DNA of 64,000 bases from Paroedura picta (Eukaryota; Chordata; Lepidosauria; Squamata; Gekkonidae), in the NCBI RefSeq assembly GCF_049243985.1, contig NC_135381.1, forward strand, positions 17,409,345-17,473,344, given 5' to 3'. The translations under genes and the position numbers were made by a program. Numbering within the stretch: position 1 is the first letter of the stretch; each line of letters begins with the position of its first letter. Positions 1-11,815 of this stretch are shown here, piece after piece. The notes beneath the pieces were generated by a model, which did no database searches, had not been told where the DNA came from, and was given only the letters and a program-made list of their open reading frames with translations.

Positions 1-1011
1 TTGGGTCATCCTCTATCCTCCCCCCCCCCATTGAAACAGAGGGTGTTCTGCACTTGACTGGGGAAGCTCAGAGAGGGTAGGGGAGCCAAGCGCAGCAGAA
101 GTCTCTTTTCTTGAAGGGGGGGGGGAGGATTGGAGACAGCAGAGGAGGGGAGAATAAATCCAAGAGGCAAATCTTTGCTGAGAGAAGTTAGGGCTTCTGG
201 AGTGCAGTCACTTTAAGAAAAGCCTTGCAACTGGGAACCAGGAAATCTTTGAACAGACACCCTGGCCAGTCAGAGAAGATTGTCTTGCTAAGAGGCATGG
301 AGAAGGAAGATAATTCTCAAAAAGCAAAAATCTGCACACTTACTGATGACAATTTTTCAAATATCGAGGCTTATATCCACTTCTGGATACTGCGGGGAAA
401 GGCAGGGTCACTCCAAATCAATCATGCATGTTGCAGGGGGAAAATTTAAAGTGCCCCAAATCAAAATGAAAATCGAACTCAGTGTAGGCGGGAAGGATTC
501 ATTCGAGCTGGAAGTGGGTAAAAAGCCCCGTGCAGACTACACCCAGGTGACCATGGTGACCCTGTGATGAGCAAACTTCCAGGCTTACAATGATAACATG
601 GAAACATTTTCATGGCAATCTGGACGGCTGCCTGCTCAGATACAAAGATGACCTCTCCCCCCAATTTTTTCCCTTTGTTTCTTCATTCCTATCAGCCTTA
701 GGACCGACAGTCCCTCCCAAATAGTGCCATGTTTTGAGGTGAAACATCTTTGCCAGACAAAGCAGTGACTCTGCCGTCACCACAGCCTTTGGTAAAAAGG
801 ATAAGCAAATAGGGAAACAATGGCTGAGACACTTGAGTTGTGCTGCTGACATCAGAGGATTATCTCCTTGACATACACAAAACCAACACCATTGTGCCAG
901 TTTTCCTCAGGTTCCCTCATGTCAACAGTTGTCTCTTGTCACACTTTCACTTCCGGCATTTTTTCTAGTGAATCAGATATGGTATATTTTTTCCTACTAG
1001 ATCTTAATGCA

Positions 1012-1216
1012 GCCTTTCTCAACTTATTTACCATTGAGAACCCCTTTCAGACTTTGAGAAACCCCAGAAGTGGTGTGATCATGCAGAATATGGTTGGGGA
1101 GCCAAACTGTGTACACACCCAGTGCCCATCCCCCACCCACCCCCTCTGGGTCCATTGTGGCCATTTTGAGAGGGGGGGTCATGTGACCATTTATGATCAT
1201 ATCACCCAATAAATAT
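1012..1216 (+). repeat. Dispersed repeat beginning CAGCCTTTCTCAAC
   Basis: Shares CTTTGAGAAACCCCAGAAGT and ATGCAGAATATGGTTGGG with a second copy at 38858. A non-autonomous DNA element is likely; its class is not certain. Confidence 0.55.
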
Positions 1217-1231
1217 TTAACAAATTCTATA

Positions 1232-1575
1232 TATACTAGCAAGAAAGCCCATTGCAACCAGGAATGAATTGGGCGCTAGGACACTGGAAGGCGCAGCTCT
1301 CTCTCTCTCAGCAGGAGCCATAGCAGGTAATCAGAGCTTGGCAGGGGTCTCTGTGTCTCTCTCATGCACTGGCTCCTGCAGCGTCTGAAAGCAAAGTGGC
1401 TAGTGTCCAGGAAGGGTGGGTGGGAGCTGTAGGTGCAGAGCCAATCAGGTTGTGACCAGCTTTAGCTGGCTTCACCCTGATTGGTCCTATTCCAACTCAG
1501 ACACCCAGGACACGTTCCACCCCCAGGCTGTTTCACAAATATTGACAGGAACAATGGATAAGGATATATTAATTA
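1232..1575 (+). repeat. Same family as the 37877 hairpin repeat, diverged copy
   Basis: Begins TATATACTAGCAAGAAAGCC, then TTGGGCGCTAGG, matching the head at 37882. Further in, CCAATCAGG ... CCTGATTGG (about 1440-1483) forms a hairpin in the same relative place as the 26-bp stem of the intron copy. The 3' limit is uncertain. Confidence 0.5.
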
Positions 1576-1989
1576 ACTCCCACTCAATCAGGGAAACCCT
1601 CCCAGGGCCGTCAAGTAACCCCAGGGTTTCACAAAATGAAACTTCTTGTCTTTCTGCATAGCTGTCTTCAAAATACACGTCTCTGCTAATCTTTTCAAAG
1701 CTGGGGAAGGATAAGCCAAGCCAATCCTGGGTCAGTAACCCTTCGATCCACACATGGAGTGAACTGTGGGAAAATACCAGTGCAGTCTGTGCTGGAGGAA
1801 ACAACCACACAACAGAACATCCTGGCTTGTGCGTGTCAGTTTTGAGTTTGGAGAGAACCAAGAGTTACTGTCCAGAGGATTGCTCTGCCTGGATAATGGA
1901 CAGTTTGGTGTATAGTTGTATGTGTGTTTGAGTGGGGGGTAAAAAAAAAAAAAGAACAACCGACAAACACAGTCCACATAACACCTTTT

Positions 1990-2202
1990 AGTGTAGCGTA
2001 GCAGTTTAAGTGTGTTGGCCACTAACCGGATTTTATTCCCCACTCCTTCATATACAACCTATTGGTTCTTTCACAGTTCTCTCAGCCTTGCCTACCTCAC
2101 AGGGTGTCTGTTGACAGGAGAGGAAAGGTAGGTGCTTGGAGACTCCTTTGGATAAGAAAAAGCAGCATACAAGTACCAGCTCTTATCTTCTCTTCTTTTA
2201 GT
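1990..2202 (+). repeat. tRNA-derived SINE, old copy
   Basis: Diverged tRNA-like head, then TACCTCACAGGGTGTCTGTT and GGAGACTCCTTTGGATAAG, ending near CAGCTCTTATCTTC. Confidence 0.55.
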
Positions 2203-3291
2203 AGGACCAACCAAAACGGCGCAAAACAATGTGTAAGCTTTTAAAGTCACCAGAACTCTTTATCACACCAGATGTTGCAAACGATAAAGAAAAGGAGTTG
2301 AGGGAAGTAGATTATTTTCTGACTGGTTAATGTCAACATCCTGTACTGAGCAGGCATGCAGGTTTTGAATGGTGGTGTAAGACTGCACCTTTCGATTTCT
2401 GTGTTCAAGAAGCAACAAATAGTTTCCCTCCACTGAAAACCAAAAGCCAAAAACAGTTGTAATAGTGAGGGAGGACTGAGAGGGGGTGGTACAAACTACT
2501 TTCTATATACATTTTTGCATTTCTATATGGATTTTTCTGGAAAGGTCCATGAGAAACGGCTGATTATGGATCTTCTCTGGAAAATATTCTGACATTCTGT
2601 TCTCAGCTTGTCTGTCCTGGGCTCTGGTGCTTTTGCCAGAATCTGGGGGGGGGGAGCAGGATTGTTGCTTAAGTACAACAAGTCATCAAAGGGGCTGGCT
2701 CTGCCATTAAATTTGCCAGCTACTAAAATAAGAGCGTCATGGAACTTCAGTAGGAGACTACCGACCCTAAGTCGAGGCACCTAATTCTACCACAAAATCT
2801 GGGCAAACTTATTGACTCACATATAAGCCGATTATGGGAAATGCTCCATCAGCACAGGCTCTCCCATCCAGCCTCCCCCCCCCCCCCCCCCACAAATACA
2901 GAAAAGTCAAGAGGATGAATAGCTGCTGGTTTTTGTACCCTGCTTTTCACCCACAGAAACCAAAAGAATAGTTTGGAAGATGTGATTAAGAAGAGGAAGA
3001 AGTGAAGGCAAAAGGAAAAAAAAAGATCAGAGTTCCTCAGTCAAACCGTTGATGTCCTATAAGCTGCCAGACCCATTTGCAAAGGCAATGCAATGATTGG
3101 CTGGTTGGAGCAGGCTTTTATTTCAATTACTGTATTTAAGCTGAGAAGGCTTTTTCAGTGTGAAAAAATATGCTGAAAAACTAGGTTTATACGCGAGTAT
3201 ATAAGTCAGTTATGTACTTCTCAAGATTGCTCCAGATTTCTTGAAGCCTAAACTTATTATCTTGTATATATTAATAAGTAAAAGGAAAAAT

Positions 3292-3591
3292 CTATTGACT
3301 TGTACAGCTATGGGCCTCCGCATGTTGGGCATTTGATTCTAAATCTACTACTGTGAGTTTCATATAAACTAAAATAGCCACGCCTCCCCTCAATCTGCCC
3401 TTTCTCTCAGCAGCAGAGGCAAACAATTCCCATATGAAAAATCCATCTATTACAGGCATTTGAGTCCAGGTCTCTTGAAGAATTACAGTGTCAAACAACA
3501 ATAGGCATTCCAGAATGGGAGGATCAGTTACCTTGGATGGCCAGCCAGCAATGTTCCAGGAGAGGATTTGGATATTGCCATGAAGCTGCAA
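3292..3591 (-). mobile_element. LINE ORF2 N-terminal (AP-endonuclease) fragment
   Basis: The minus frame reads ILSWNIAGWPSKVTD, FDTVILQETW and LRGGVAILVY, which are signatures of the apurinic-like endonuclease of non-LTR retrotransposons. Only the N-terminal part is left; clade not fixed. Confidence 0.8.
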
Positions 3592-4321
3592 TTGTTAATC
3601 TGAGTGACTCATAAGATGTTCCTCCCTTGATGGATTAATCAGGATAACTCCACTCAAGGGTCTTTATAATAGGAGATGCACCACTGAATAACATACTTGC
3701 CCTTGGGATGTTTTTTTCAGTGGAACTGAAGCCATAGTTAGGTCTGCACTGGAGTTCCTTTTAGTAGAGTCACAGAGCAGAAATGAACGTTTTTTGTGTG
3801 CTGGGTTGGTGTTGGTTTTGGTGCTGTATTGCACTTGGATTGCTCTTGGTTGTCTGCCAATTATGCACAGGATGGGTATGCCAGGACAGTGCTCACATGT
3901 CAGTGGAGCAAATCCCCGCAGATGCATGACATCACCGTCAGCCCAGTTCAAGTGGTTGAGGGTACAAGTGGGAGGAGTGCTGGGTGCAGCAGCTCTGGAC
4001 TGCCTATATTCAAATCTATTAGGACTTGTTGGTCTCTAACTAACAGGATTTTCAAGGTATACATTTGGAGAGTTCAAGTTTGTCTCTTGAGCTTTGTCTC
4101 TTGAATGTTTATACCCAGAAAATCCCTAAGGTGCTCCTGGATTCAAATCTGTTTATTCTACTGCAGACCAGCATGGTTACCCTCTGAAATTAATTCTAGA
4201 TTAACTAAAAAGTATAAGGATGAGATCTGCAGTGGAGCAAAGCAGATGCTGAATTAAACACCAATCAGAGCTACACAGAGCTAGATCAAGATTGCTGATT
4301 GTGAAGGCAGTAGTAATTTAT

Positions 4322-4442
4322 GATGGCCAGCATAGTGCAGTGGTTAAGCTTTTGGACTATGATCTGGGAGACCAAGGTTTGCTTCCCCATTCTGCACTGA
4401 TAACTCATTGGGTGACCTTTCTCTTACCCTAATCTGCAGCAC
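4322..4442 (+). repeat. tRNA-derived SINE head (partial)
   Basis: GCCAGCATAGTGCAGTGGTT, GACTATGATCTGGGAGACC and TTGCTTCCCCATTCTGC show A/B-box-like tRNA-derived sequence of the common squamate SINE. The 3' half is missing. Confidence 0.6.
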
Positions 4443-4448
4443 AGCTTC

Positions 4449-4568
4449 AGATGGGTAGCCATGTTAGTTTGAAGCAGTAGAAAAAGTTTGAGTCCGGTGG
4501 CACCTTTAAGACCAACCAAGTTTTATTCAAGGTATGAGTTTTTGTGTGCACGCCCTCTCCTTCAGTTA
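4449..4568 (-). repeat. Penelope-like inverted-repeat element, one arm
   Basis: GGGTAGCCATGTTAGTTTGA, GAGTCCGGTGGCACCTTTAA and GACCAACCAAGTTTTATTCA match the arm of the elements at 19738, 22868, 52056 and 60755. Confidence 0.6.
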
Positions 4569-4573
4569 CAGTG

Positions 4574-4844
4574 TGTTATGTATGTAGTCTCAATACTATT
4601 CCAGCATGCTATGCAAATGATGGATTGTAACTCAGCCAAACAGAAGCTTTCATTCCAAGAACTTAAGGACCAATGAACTCATCCCACTTAGGACCAATTG
4701 AGTTCTTTGGCGGGCTAGCCAGACTGTATATAAGGCTGGGTTGTTCCTATGTTCCCTGCTCAGTGTTTGGAGTTTGTATGAATAAAGAGCTGTTGATTAG
4801 TGAGCACGTCTAGTTTGTGCCTACTGATCCCCAGACTTATTACA
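4574..4844 (+). mobile_element. Possible solo LTR (fossil)
   Basis: About 270 bases beginning TGTTATG and ending ATTACA. It has a TATATAA box (4727-4733), an AATAAA signal 48 bases later (4781-4786) and a GT-rich downstream part, the U3-R-U5 layout of an LTR. ACAGTG is repeated at both borders. No internal viral genes are seen, and the class (endogenous retrovirus or Gypsy-like) is open. Probably old and inactive. Confidence 0.4.
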
Positions 4845-5629
4845 GTGAAAAATTTTCTCAGTTTAGAGATGTGGTGGTTAATTGCCAGAAAGGAGAATGA
4901 AGATACATAAATACAGAAGATACATAGAATAAAGATACATAAGAGATAATAGCCATGTTGTTGCTACTGCTTGATTGACAGCAGGAAGTATGATGAACTC
5001 TGCTGTTAAGAAACACTCTGGCTAAAGGGAAAACAGCTGTAGGATAGGGAAGACGGGAGAGAGAAAGAGATGCAAAGGAGGAAGCAGGGCTGTGTAGCAG
5101 GGAGGAATGTAGAAGATACTGATTGTTCTGCAGAAGTCAGAAAAGCTGTTCATGCCAGAAGTCAAAGTGCAGGAGGACTGATGTCCTCTTGTCGCATCTG
5201 TATCTTTAAGATTGTTGTTGTTTCATATTATTCAGGCAGCACCATGATTTAGCATAATTACAGAGGAATTTAAGCAAGAGATAGGTCCCTTCCCTGAAGA
5301 GTTTCCAATCTAATCTGCAATAATCTAATTGGTGATAACTGGTATTTGGCAGAGATGTTGCTAAAATTGCAACACTGGCACAGAAGGCAAGAAACTGAAA
5401 CAGAACATGATGGAAGCAGAGCAAAGAGGACCTTTTCAAAGGGGGAAAAATCCTTCAATCATGTGTATATATATATATATATACAGTTTCCATCTGTTCT
5501 GAGGTTTGCTTCTCAAAGAATGAATTACTAGTGACACTTGTTTTATAGTGCAATGTTGCTTTCCCTATGGAACTCTGCTCAAGCAGCTTCTCCGCACACA
5601 TAGGATAATATACTGATGTGCTTTGGTAG

Positions 5630-5708
5630 CTGGATTTTCCGGTGCGGAACAGGAAAATCCACTTCTAAAGTGCATTGAAAGTGCATTATCTATTGTGTGC
5701 AGAATAGG
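5630..5708. repeat. Dispersed repeat with AAATCCACTTCTAAAGTGCA
   Basis: GGATTTTCCGGTGCGGAACA, then AAATCCACTTCTAAAGTGCA recurs at 12985 and, in part, near 11750. Likely a fragment of a partly palindromic DNA element. Confidence 0.45.
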
Positions 5709-5711
5709 CCC

Positions 5712-5913
5712 AGGTTTGCCAGATCCAAGTTGGGAAACTCCTGGAAGTGTGAAGATGGAGCCTGGGGAGGGCAGGGACCTCACTGAGGTAGAATGTCCTA
5801 GAGTCTGCCCTCCAAAGCATCTGTTTTCTCCAGGGGAACATATCTCTTCATGGTGGAGATGAGCTGTAATTCTAGGGAAATCCTCAGGTACCACCTGGAG
5901 GTGAAATTCCTAG
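5712..5913 (-). repeat. Squamate AGGGTTGCCA-type repeat
   Basis: AGGTTTGCCAGATCCAAG, then GGGGAGGGCAGGGACCTCA, CTGTTTTCTCCAGGGGAAC and CCACCTGGAGG match the 8500 copy in reverse orientation. Probably a MITE-like element. Confidence 0.55.
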
Positions 5914-6057
5914 TGAAGGGGCATTACATGCCCAACATTGTAAGGAAAAGGGGCACCTGGGACTGTGGCCATGACAACCACCAGAAAGGACCCAGAGATC
6001 AACACAAGGCCTTCAACCATCAGTCAGCCAAGAGTCCATATTCAGCTCCTTCTAACC

Positions 6058-6128
6058 CAGTGGTTCCCAACCTGGTTGGGACCCCTTTGGGGATTGAATG
6101 ACCCTTTCACAGGGGTCACGGCAAAGCC
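6058..6128. mobile_element. hAT-like element fragment (CAGTGGTTCCCAACC)
   Basis: Starts CAGTGGTTCCCAACC and carries TTGGGACCCCTTTGGGGA and GACCCTTTCACAGGGGTCAC, a pattern common to an old vertebrate hAT-type family. The other end is not found. Confidence 0.5.
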
Positions 6129-7869
6129 AGCAGCTTGCAATGTAGATCAAGATAGAGCGTTTGTCTGTCTGGAGCAGTGGAAAAGAATGAGATTGGCATG
6201 GTGGGATAAGAGGCAGAGCTGAACCGAGAAACCCCAGGGGGGGGGAAACAATTTATATACAATCATGAACAATGGATCTTCATGCCATTGGTCAGTTTCG
6301 GTTTAATTTCTGTGAGAGAACACTTGCATAATTATTTGGTTGAGGTTCCCCACAACATGAGAAACTGTATTAAAGGGTTGCGGTATTAGGAAGGTTGAAA
6401 GGACCACTGGTCTAACCCAGCACCCTGGAAGGGTCAGCAATCTGAAATGTGTCCTTGGCTGTCCGGGCCCAACATCTACACAGAGGGTTATCCCTAAAGA
6501 GAATACACCTTGGCACTGAATTGTAATTGTCATAGTCCACTTCTGGAGCCAATCATAGTTGAAAAGTGGTGGTATGAATAAATAAGGGAAGTGTGACAGT
6601 AAATGGGAAAAGGCATAGTCTCAGCGGCCCTTGAGCACTTGCCGTTGAGGGGCACCGCTCCTCATGTGTACATGTCATCCTTTATTCCAAATGCAAGATG
6701 TGGGATTGCCTGCATTGATTTTTTTTCCAGCGTTGCATATTATTTAGAAACTAATGTGAAGCGCATTGATCAGAAGCTTTCAAAGTGGCTCGTGATTCAA
6801 CACCAGGATTCTGGGAAGCAAATCCCCTGAGATGGGCAGGCAATGCTGCTGCCAGGGCGGGAATAGTGCCTTGATTGCATTACCAGTTGAAGTTGCCAGC
6901 CAGCCAGCCAGAACTAGTGTTCTAAAAGTTCCAAAATTCCCCAAATATTTTTGGCATTTTTTTGTCCCTTGTTGCTGAGCAAGTTGGGCTGAAACAGGTT
7001 TCCCCACCCATGTCTTGTTCTTCGTTTTTGTTCTTTGTCTTAATATTTTGCATGTGCGTGCATCGTGCAAGAGAAAATCAGGAAGTGTGTGCATATCCCT
7101 AGTGCAAGAGGGACTTAAATGCGTGCATTGCACTTACCTGTTGTCTCCTGGCCTCTCTGTCCCAGTACTGAGTGGAGTAGCCTGGCTGGCTGCCTCAGTC
7201 CCAAGCTGGCTGGAAGGGTGGAAGAGGAAGCAATTGAAAAGGACAGTGTGGTAGATCTGCCAGCTCACCCAATGTCAGCTGAGCTGCCCAGGCTGTGCAG
7301 GATGGCCACATACTGCCTGCAAAGATCCTGAGACAGAACTCTGGGGGCCCATGGAACAAATCAAAGCATGTGATTAGCTTTCATTAGATGCTTGATTGGG
7401 TCTCAATGATGTAAGGAAGGCCTCAGAGGAAGTCTTTGTATGGAGTTCCTTGGTGGCTGCTCAGCTTTCATCCCATTTCATCCCAAACTGGAAGACAGCC
7501 TTCAATTTCTGGTTGCATTTCAAAAGGCACATATTAAATAATCAAAAAGTGTTGAAAATAATAATAGGTGGGGCAAGCATCTTGGAAGTCTGATACTAAA
7601 GAAACTGCCATTTGAAGTTAACAGAAATACTGGCAGGCTGATCCTGAACAGTGACTTGGGTTGCAGTTCTTTGAACTCTTTCTTCGGAGTAAGCCCTTCT
7701 GACTAAACTGGAGCTTACTTCTGAGCAGAAGCTCCCTACAGCACCATCTGTCTGAGACCGTCACATTAGCTTCAGCTCACAGTCTTTCAAAGGTTCTCTG
7801 TTTCCCCTGGATCCCCTGGATCTTAATGCTTTAGTATGTTTCTGTATTACCTTGCAGTCAGCAGCCTAA

Positions 7870-8197
7870 TATCAGGGCCCTGACGGAGATCAGGGCCCTG
7901 ACGGAGTTTAAACAGTTCCGCAGGGCCTGCAAAAAGGAGCTCCTCCACCAGGCATTTGGCCGAGACCAGACGTAATCAATCAGCGACCAAGGGCCCCTGC
8001 TCCCCCCCACCTCAGAATCCCATCAATAAGCCCTGGACCTGTTTGTATTGCTATATTATTTACTGTTATACTGTGTTGCTATTTGGTTACAATTATTAAT
8101 TATCAGTTATACATGTTCTACAGACTGTTTTATGTATTGTTCTCTGTTATAATGTAAACCGCCCTGAGCCTCCGGGGAGGGCGGTATAGAAGTATGA

Positions 8198-8277
<80 letters not shown>

Positions 8278-8280
8278 ATA
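7870..8280 (+). repeat. L2-like LINE 3' end with (AAAT)n tail
   Basis: Contains the ORF2 C-terminal coding scrap TEFKQFRRACKKELLHQAFG, a 3' UTR, the GTAAACCGCCCTGAGCCTCC / GGGAGGGCGGTATAGAAG tail, and a microsatellite of about 80 bases of AAAT repeats (8199-8277). Confidence 0.7.
8199..8277. repeat. (AAAT)n microsatellite
   Basis: About 20 AAAT/ATAA units at the end of an L2-like LINE tail. Confidence 0.95.
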
Positions 8281-8499
8281 TGGAGCAGTGAAAAACTGTG
8301 TAATAAATGAGACAAGTTTAACTGAGTGGACTTGAAAAATTTTCAGCTTGGTTGTGGAACCATATGGAAGGGGAGGGGGGCAGAGAGGAACCTGAGATGC
8401 AGAAGGGGGTTTGGACAAAAAATCTTGCTGGAGGGATAGATAAGGCCATTGCAAGGGAAGCTTACAGGAGCAAAATGGGGCTGGACGGGGCCTTCTCTT

Positions 8500-8706
8500 A
8501 GGGTTGCCAATATCCAAGTAGAATCTGTAGATCCCTCAGAATTACAGGATTTCTCTAAATGACAGAGCTCAGTTCCCCTGGGGGAAATGGCAGCTTTGGA
8601 GGGTGGACTATATGACTTTATGCCCCAACTAATGTCTCTCCCCTCCCCAAACCTCACCCTCTAGAGGCTCTGCTCCCAAATCAACCAATCCAGGGTTAGC
8701 CACCCT
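8500..8706 (+). repeat. Squamate AGGGTTGCCA-type repeat
   Basis: Begins AGGGTTGCCA and ends TTAGCCACCCT, imperfect inverted termini. Internal blocks AGTTCCCCTGGGGGAAATGG and TTTGGAGGGTGGACTATATG pair with the reverse copy at 5712. Confidence 0.6.
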
Positions 8707-9540
8707 ACTTCCTCTGGCTTTTCCCTTGGAACCCAAATGGGCTGTTTGTTACAATCTACAATTTGGGCCTCTTTTTTCAATCTATATTTATTGGGCAGTG
8801 GCATCCTGCTATAAAGGAGACTCTTTTCTATGTTTTTGATAATAAAGGACATCCTGGCAATCTAGCTGCAGGACCTGTGACCTCTGAATAGCACTACAAC
8901 ATACAGAGTTTGTTTCTCCCAGTAGAAGCTGGTGTTCTTCGTGTTCTTGCAGCTGTCCAGCCAAGTGTGAAACTGGGAAACTTTCTACAATACTGGGTGT
9001 TTTTGTTCTGAAGCATCAAAGAGGGAAATCTGGAGAAACAATTGATGTCAGAGGAACAAGTGCAGACCAAGGAGCTAGGGGAAACAATGGAAATGCCATT
9101 CCTGAGGGGAAAAAAACATTGCACCAATTCTCTTGCTTGGGAAAGCCAGGTATAACTCAGTTACACTGAGCAGCTCAAACTGGGATCTTGAGAGATTATG
9201 CATTTTAACCCTTGCACAAAAATAGTTTACTTTTTATTTTCCCCATCCCCTTTTCCTTGCTCATCAATCTTTGCAATATTTTTTTTCATGCTGCTTACAG
9301 GAGGATCTTGACTGTGAGAAGACTGTTTTAGTCGGTAAGAAATCTGTATAATGTATGTTGTGTCTGTGGATGTAAGAGACTTTGAGCTAGGACTTGAGGC
9401 TTGAGCTAGGACTTGAGTTAGGATCCTGAGCTCTTGCTTGGGATTCATTGGCCCCAACCTCTTAGCCAATCACAGAACAAACTTAAGGTCCAATCACAGG
9501 CCTTCATTAATGGCCAATCGCGCATCTTGGCAGGAGCCCT

Positions 9541-9542
<2 letters not shown>

Positions 9543-9581
<39 letters not shown>
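9543..9581. repeat. (GA)n microsatellite
   Basis: About 19 GA units, uninterrupted. Confidence 0.95.
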
Positions 9582-9584
<3 letters not shown>

Positions 9585-10010
9585 GTTCCCCAGTTCTGGT
9601 TATCTGTATTCAGTAGTTTCTGGTTCCAACAAAGCTATTGGTTATTAGAGGGGCTGTGTCTTACTGAACCTGCAGATTTAATAATTCAATAATTTGTGTG
9701 TCTGAGCAAAGGAAGCTTAGGCATACACTGCTTGGAGCTGCAAGAGGTACAGAGCACTGAAGTTATATGAATATATCTTATCCAAAATAAACTAATAAAA
9801 AGTCCACGGGGGCAGCAAGACAATTCAACTATATGGGGAATCCAAGAAACAAAACTGATGGGGTCGTATTAAAAGCAAATAGGAGGGAAGATGCTTCTTG
9901 GACCCACATCCTGTTATTGCTGGTGAGGAATGCAGGGGTCCCAGCCAATAGAAACAAAGCAGTATGACAGACACAGATCATATCAACAGCGCAGCCTTCC
10001 TAGGCTACAG

Positions 10011-10146
10011 CAGGGGTAGTCAACCTGTGGTCCTCCAGATGTCCATGGACTACAATTCCCATGAGCCCCTGCCAGCATTTGCTGGCAGGGGCTCATGGGA
10101 ATTGTAGTTCATGGACATCTGGAGGACCACAGGTTGACTACCCCTG
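10011..10146. mobile_element. hAT-type foldback element, 8-bp target duplication
   Basis: Almost perfect 136-bp palindrome with ends CAGGGGTAGTCAA and TTGACTACCCCTG and a short loop at CAGCATTTGCTG. It is flanked by identical 8-bp repeats GGCTACAG (10003-10010 and 10147-10154). The 8-bp duplication and CAGGG ends fit a non-autonomous hAT element; no coding capacity. Confidence 0.88.
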
Positions 10147-11744
10147 GGCTACAGGACAAACTTAAAGGACTGGCAAGTAGTCCTTAGCAAAGCAATTCTC
10201 CCTGGCTTTGTCTAGGATCTTCCCCTCTCAGAACAGAGCTAAGAGACCAGCAGTACCCAAGAAGGAATCTTCCACACGGAGCAGGTTCAGTTTGGCCTGG
10301 ACATCTGTGATTCTCTCTTTAAAAGTACAGCTTTAAAAAAAGAAACGTAACTTATGAAAGCTTTTCTTCTTTTACTATTTCCTGTTAAACATGTACAATT
10401 TGGAAGACTTTAAAAATGGATCTGTGTGACTGGGTCTCCAAATCACTCTAGGGCAGTTTGAAGCTAAGCAAGAAAACTTCCCTTCTGCTGTTGCCAGGGC
10501 CGCCAATAGGGGGGCACTGGGGGTTCAAGATTCCCAGGGCCTGAGTCAGCCTGAGGGGCCAGAGACGCGAAAAGCATCCTTCAAGGTACTTCTAATGCAG
10601 CTCTGCGATGGGGAGTGCAGGCAAGACACAGTCATGGCAAGCAGACAGGCTCCCTTCCTATCTCGCGCTATTTGCCACCCTTTTTAGAAGTGATTTTTGA
10701 AGAAAGCTCTCAGTGGCTGCAAACTTTTTAATCTACAAGGCTGAGGAAACAGTGTTCCAAAGCCCATCAACCCAGCCTGTATGCCTTAATTTCTTTCTTC
10801 TCCTACAGTAAAAGAAAGTCAAGTTTTGTTAGGATCCTTGTTTTGGATCAGGATCGCAGAGGAGTTTGGTTGGATTTTTTGTTCATTTTCTTTTAAATTG
10901 CTAATGGAATATCATTATCAGAATTCTAGTTCTAATATGGTTACACCTCTACCCCCTTTGCTGGTTTTTGGTCTTTGTTTTGGAGATTACCTAATTTCTG
11001 GGTCTTGATTGACGGGGAGACAGGAGTTGGTCTTGGCATTGTGATGGAGGGAGGGAGAAAGGAGAGGAAGATTAGGGTCAATTAATACAGAGTCATGATG
11101 GGAATATTTTCCTCTTTATACCTTTGGATCTTCACCCCAAATTTCTTTGAAACATCTCCAAGAAGCACACACTAGTTCTCCATAGGGTCTAATCTTTGTC
11201 TTCCTCATTTCTTAATATTTTAGGGGACATTTAAATACATTAATGGAAATCAAAACAACAAGAGATGGGGATGCCAACAGAGGCTTCCACATCCTTTGGA
11301 GGCCACTGTGTGTTCTATCATTTCTGGTCTCCAAAAGTTCCCAAGGTCAGATATTTTAGCCACAACACTGACATTGGTGGGCCTGTCAAAATCTTGATTT
11401 GCTTTTGATGTTATGCTTGAGTCACATGCAATATTTGGAAGCTTTGATTTTTCTGTTCTGTTCAAAAATAGTATGCTCACTCCACCAGCCAAACAGGCAG
11501 TTCTATGTTCGTAAGAAGGCTCTTGTTTTGTGGATCTGTTAGGATTCTCTCAGGCTGGGGGAAGGAACAGATGGATCTCTGGACTGTAAAATTAGAAACT
11601 GAGCGTCTTCCAAATGGGTTTCTTCTACAGTCCTTTTTACTGTGGGCCTGTACTTTTCCCTCGGGGATACTGTTAATAAAAAATGAATCTTTTAGGTCAT
11701 TGTCCCAATATAGATAGAAACTTCAGATGCTTTCACATACACTG

Positions 11745-11815
11745 ATGATGCACTTTTGAATCCACTTTCAGTATCCTTTGCAACCGGATTTTTCTATGTG
11801 AAAGAGCAAAGTCTA
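11745..11815. repeat. Fragment of the AAATCCACTT/TGAATCCACTTT repeat family
   Basis: GCACTTTTGAATCCACTTTC, then CCGGATTTTTCTATGTGAAA. Looks like the opposite half of the family seen at 5630 and 12985. Confidence 0.35.

Noticed and set aside
225-567. Two overlapping short open frames, one reading KVPQIKMKIELSVGGKDSFE
   Set aside because: I could not tie it to any family. No splice sites or neighbouring exons support it.
8107-8517. 136-codon open frame with (LFIY)n
   Set aside because: Translation of the (AAAT)n microsatellite.
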